Origin: Marchantia polymorpha subsp. ruderalis
Lineage: Eukaryota; Streptophyta; Marchantiopsida; Marchantiales; Marchantiaceae
Assembly (NCBI GenBank): GCA_037833965.1
Contig: AP031353.1
Location: forward strand, 7,566,501 to 7,630,500
Direction: 5' to 3'
Length of the DNA: 64,000 nt
Shown here: one piece after another, positions 60,068-64,000 of the stretch
Layout: the number at the start of each line of letters is the position of its first letter
Numbering within the stretch: the first letter of the stretch is position 1
Made by a program: the position numbers and the translations under genes
The notes under the pieces: generated by a model
The model's input: the letters and a program-made list of their open reading frames with translations, nothing else
What the model was told of the DNA's origin: nothing
The model's database searches: none

Positions 60068-60508
60068 TCAGATCTCAGCTGCAACAGCGGCAGCAGAATC
60101 AGATTTCTTTTGCTGCCATCCTTGACGAGCCAAAAAGTCCAAAACATGCTCCTTCACTTTATCACGAATTTCCTTGACCTTCTCGGGCGATTTACCCTTG
60201 GGATCTTCCAGGGGCCAGTCCTCTCGGACCAACCCTGGGACGTACGGGCAAGCTTCACCACACCCCATGGTGATGAGGAAATTCGCAGTGGACGCCAGCT
60301 CTTGAGTCAAAAGCTTGGGCTTCTCCTGCGACATGTCGATGCCGAGCTCGCCCATGGCGACAACGCATTCCGGATGCACTCTCTCGCCCGGCTGCGTTCC
60401 AGCTGACACTCCTCGAGCCTGGCTCGGATCTGCCAGCAGATTGAACATGGCGCAAGCCATCTGAGACCTTCCGGCATTGTGGACGCAGGCGAACAGAACT
60501 GTCTTCAT
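60068..60508 (-). CDS. Arsenate reductase, bacterial LMW-phosphatase type (ArsC-like)
   Basis: Reduces arsenate to arsenite for export or sequestration, probably in the cytosol (no targeting peptide). Single open exon of 146 codons, ATG 60508-60506, stop 60070-60068. N-terminal P-loop CX5R reads FACVHNAGRSQMA (Cys8 to Arg14). A Cys pair lies in ITMGCGEACPYVPG (Cys83, Cys87), followed by the DP general-acid loop DWPLEDPKG (Asp102) and the C-terminal helix EKVKEIRDKVKEHVLDFL. This pattern is that of bacterial low-molecular-weight-phosphatase-fold ArsC, closest to the CVHNAGRS variant I associate with actinobacteria. Known plant arsenate reductases (ACR2/HAC1) are rhodanese- or Cdc25-like instead. 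Lack of introns supports horizontal acquisition. An Ala-rich tail (SDSAAAVAAEI) is extra. Confidence 0.88.
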   Translation of the reverse strand: MKTVLFACVHNAGRSQMACAMFNLLADPSQARGVSAGTQPGERVHPECVVAMGELGIDMSQEKPKLLTQELASTANFLITMGCGEACPYVPGLVREDWPLEDPKGKSPEKVKEIRDKVKEHVLDFLARQGWQQKKSDSAAAVAAEI

Positions 60509-61643
60509 CGTGACGTCGGATGATGAGAGAGAGGCAGATGGACGACGATGGATCGGTCAACACCACAACAGAATTGAAGGGAAGAGATCGAGGATCTGGC
60601 CTCTTACCTCTGAACTCTCTGGACTCTCTGGGCTCTGGAAAGATCTGCTGAACGAGTAAGGGGCCCGGGTATTGAATTTGGATCGACAAGGCTGCCTCGG
60701 CACCTCAAACTTGTGTGGATGGATGCCCAACAGGGTCTTGTGGCACGGAAAGGTGAGTGAGCTGTGCTATTTTAAGCCTCTGGTGCACTCGAGAGCGAAC
60801 TGGAGCTGATAGATCGGCCTCTGGGCACCGGCTTGAGCCGCCCAGCCCGCGCATTTCAAGGGAAAGCGCAAAGTATCCACGGAAAGAGGCTCTGCAATTT
60901 CCTGCTCCAGCTTCCGAGGTCGATGGCTGATCATCCATCCATCCATCCCGTATCGGATCGGCGAGGCCGGCAAGTGGCCCGTCGTTTCTCCGACATGACA
61001 CCCAGGTACAAACAGTGACAAATCTGGTATTCGTGCTTGGAATTTTCTGAATACGAAATGAATATCCTAATATCCAAGTCAACCCCTTCCCAAACGAGTG
61101 GTTGGATTCGCCTCGATGTTGTCCTCAGCTGGATTCAGCTTGATGTTCTTGTGGCCTTCCTATGGAACAGGGACGCGACATGTGCTCGTACCACATGTGT
61201 TTCCCGGCCTCAGTGGCCCCGTGCCATGCTCGCCCGCTCCATCTCGTCTCCTATATGGTTCCTATCTACGTCAGGTCGAAGTACTTTCAGCTGCTGCTTC
61301 AGTCGCTCAGTCCTTCAGTCTCTTCATTCACGTCTTCACTATCTGTGTGATCTGTTTGTCGTGCCGATTGCTTTTCTACTCGTGGAGCTGTTCTGTCACA
61401 CAAGGAAGCAGAGAGCCAGAAGGTGTTCACAGCAGGAGTGACAGGACAGAGCTTGAATTTTTCCCTCACTGAAGTGGAGTTCTTCGCGTTTCCGTTCACT
61501 TCGTCGGTTTTGCAGGCAGACGCTGCACGCAAGGGGGATCTTTACTTTCCACTGCCTTCTGTTAAGGTAGAACGATGGAGGTATAAATCAGGCCTTATTA
61601 CAAGTGCTGCCTCGGTTTTCCTGTTAAAAGTCCAGTAGTAGAC
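60509..61643. other. Promoter side of the arsenate reductase gene and spacer
   Basis: Several overlapping ORFs of 120-145 codons occur on both strands at 60700-61470, but none resembles a family. No clear promoter element. Confidence 0.4.
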
Positions 61644-61728
61644 GGAGTACACAATCTCTCTCTCTCAAGTATTGATCTCAAATCTAGTTTCTCGAGACAA
61701 TTACCGAGAGAGAGAGATTGTGTGCTCC
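61644..61728 (+). ncRNA. MicroRNA-precursor-like hairpin (speculative)
   Basis: Arms 61644-61666 and 61706-61728 pair over 23 bases with a single G-U wobble, around a 39-base loop. Stem length and loop fit a plant miRNA precursor, but the arm is CT-repeat-rich (ACAATCTCTCTCTCTC) and could be only an inverted microsatellite. Confidence 0.25.
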
Positions 61729-64000
61729 ATCTCCTCTCGGACATGCCATATCCTCTGATCGGCGAGCATGTTGAGGCATCCTTCTCGAATCGAACATAAA
61801 ATCCCGGGCGATCGAAGATAATGTTTCCAGGTATGTGAAATTGGCAAGCGACGATCAGCTAGTTTTGCTGCCATTGTTACCCTGCCAGGATTGAGTGACC
61901 TTCATAACAAGTCGGGCAACTTATGGAAGAATGGCTTGTTATGCAGGTTCCGCTAATGTTCGGAAGGTATTCGTGTTTGACCTTTGCTCTCTTGACGCTA
62001 ACCGTTGCTGTTGTTTTTCTATGGCCTAAAGCTTGAGCCGAGCAGTGGAGCTGTTACATGTGTTTATTTTGGAAAGTGGTGTGACAGGCATGGAAAATTA
62101 GTCAGAAATTTGCTCAGAAGATTGTCTTGTCAGTCGGAATACAGGAAATGCTGAATGGGATCCATCCCAATTCTACAAGCTACAAGTAGATTTTCGATTC
62201 TTTGTAAGAGCTGGGACTGGTTAATTTATGGTGTATCATGAAGCGAATACATGCCAGAATAGCCCGCAATTGATTGAATCCAACATATCTATGAAATTTT
62301 GAGCTCAAACTCCGTGCCAGTGTTGGATTCAATTGAGGTACACGCTTCAAAGTGAACACTTCGAAGTGATCATGTTTGTTTAGATCTGATATCCATGTGG
62401 AGGGGAATGGGATGCTTGTAGCAGTCGCAAAAGCAAGTTTTCGGTATATTGGATTGTTTACAATGCTACCACAGCCCAGAGACTAACTACATTTATGGAT
62501 GAGATTGTGTAAAGCGTCAAGTTTTAGTTGCCTCTTTTGTATCGCTCGTTGGGTACTGCAAAGTCTGCGCACCTGCGAAGTAAGGCGGCTGTGACAATAA
62601 TGCTAAGAAGACGATCCTGATCATTGGTCAGATATTAGCTGACCTACATCCTGGACGACAACCTCTCAGTCTTCCAAAATCATGTGGTCTGGATCTATAG
62701 ACGAGCTTGGTCTGAGACTGGGCATTCGTTTTCTTCAGCATGATTTTCTGATGGACTGAGGTTTCTGAACTGGTGTTGTCAGCCACTGAAATATAAGTTG
62801 TTTGTGTAGATTTGAACACAACTTTTTATCGTTTTGCAGTGTAAAGTCATTTTCTTACTCTTATAGTGAACATTAAGCTCAATCAATCGAGAATGAAGCG
62901 AGCGAGACAAAAGAGTTGAAATTGCGTCAATGGCAGGGTTTCTTAATTGAAGACACTATTTGCTGATATTTCTCGAAACATTCTAGGAAACACTAATTAG
63001 TGGAAAACCCCTAACAAATGTGGACCGAAAGCAACAGATTGCTGCATATGTCGCTCGAGAAAAGAAGACAATCATCGAGCTCAAACCAATACGTCGTGGT
63101 GAGAATAGAACAATTGAACTACCTTTGTCGCCAATACCGACATACTTAAGAACGTTAGTTTAAATTAACAGCAAAAAAATTTCTTAAACTTTTTGAAAAA
63201 CGCTCATAATAATTGCCGCCAATACTAATGCACACATTGTAAAACACACTAACAGCTCATAATCACTGAATAAGGTCGATGAATGTTGAATATTGGTTAC
63301 AATCGTCAAACTCACTGCGTGCAGACCTTTTCCCAGCTGGTTAAACAATGAATTTGAGCTCTTTAAGTCTACACATATTAAAAATTGCATCCCAATGATG
63401 CATATAATGAAACTATCTCAACACGTTCGCAAATGTATTTCCAAATTTAGTTATAAACGTGAAAGTATTCAATATCTTACCCTAAAATCAGTATAATACG
63501 TCATTGTACATACAAATTTATGGTGGGTACGATCTGAGTGTGAAAAATGAAACTAACTTTACGACTCAAAATTCTTTGAACACTCTACAAACTGGCCAAC
63601 AACTTTGAATTTTCCATACTACCAATTCTTAGGTGGAGATCTTGAAATTGATCGGATGGTTGAAAAGTTCTTTCTAGAAAAGGACCGTACGGTATTAGGA
63701 AAAAATTTGGAATAAAAAAATCTTGCTTGTGTGAAATATCAGAGCGACAAACGGTTATAACTGATCGCGTTAATGTGGCCAACACACAATGTTCAGCGTA
63801 TTTGCATCCATTGCTGTGTCGGTTAGGGGAATTGGCCATGAGCAGATGATAACAACTTCACTCATCCCGCATATTGCAAGTAGATCGAGCCGCACATTTC
63901 CTATATGACTCGTCTTATTGTTGACATAATAACTGACCTCGAGGAATTTACCGGCGTATTTATCTTGCATTGACTTTCGATCCTGACAATTCTCTTATTA
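61729..64000. other. Non-coding spacer to the right edge
   Basis: No supported gene. A loose hairpin lies at about 62273-62333 (13-bp arms ATTGAATCCAACA, 35-base loop). A short Lys/Arg-rich open segment at about 63015-63162 (REKKTIIELKPIRRG, then TIELPLSPIPTYLRTL) might be an exon or transposon relic, but no partner exon was found. Confidence 0.45.

Noticed and set aside
61037-61472. Overlapping 124-134 codon ORFs
   Set aside because: Two overlapping frames on the same strand with Cys/Ser-rich composition and no domain. No splice or family evidence.

Overview
The window is nuclear DNA of a land plant. It holds spliced genes with GT-AG introns for a cytosolic ribosomal protein, a V-ATPase G subunit, a SINA-type RING ligase and a PAP28-type phosphatase, set among plant-type LTR retrotransposons and hAT elements. 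The intron density, long AT-rich spacers and the coiled-coil cargo ORFs remind me of bryophyte, especially liverwort (Marchantia-like), genomes; this is an inference from memory and was not searched.
Layout. 1-5.5 kb: a broken lactate dehydrogenase copy, tandem repeats and short-loop palindromes. 5.5-17.7 kb: an AT-rich ~120-bp satellite-like array split by a 10.1-kb LTR element (6465-16553, minus strand, 5-bp target duplication). That element keeps a decayed copia-type gag but, where pol would be, carries two tandem divergent copies of a long coiled-coil gene on the opposite strand. 19.3-21.1 kb: 60S ribosomal protein L35 (minus). 23.7-24.8 kb: V-ATPase subunit G (plus), with a triplicated ~144-bp repeat just upstream. 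26.9-29.6 kb: a PAP28-like metallophosphatase (minus). 32.7-35.4 kb: a TRMT11-like tRNA m2G10 methyltransferase (plus). 37.6-39.5 kb: a SINA-type RING E3 ligase (plus). 41.3-41.7 kb: a broken HMG-box copy. 43.4-46.2 kb: a nearly intact hAT transposon. 46.4-53.7 kb: a decayed Ty3/gypsy element whose pol region contains a cytosine-5 DNA methyltransferase domain between protease and reverse transcriptase. 53.9-56.2 kb: a two-WWE, ADP-ribosyltransferase-like gene (minus). 60.1-60.5 kb: an intronless bacterial-type arsenate reductase (minus).
The functional genes are unlinked housekeeping or stress genes and form no operon or cluster. The most unusual content is in the mobile elements (the methyltransferase-bearing gypsy element and the antisense-cargo copia-type element), in a set of near-perfect inverted repeats whose two arms are separated by only one base, and in the bacterial-type arsenate reductase.
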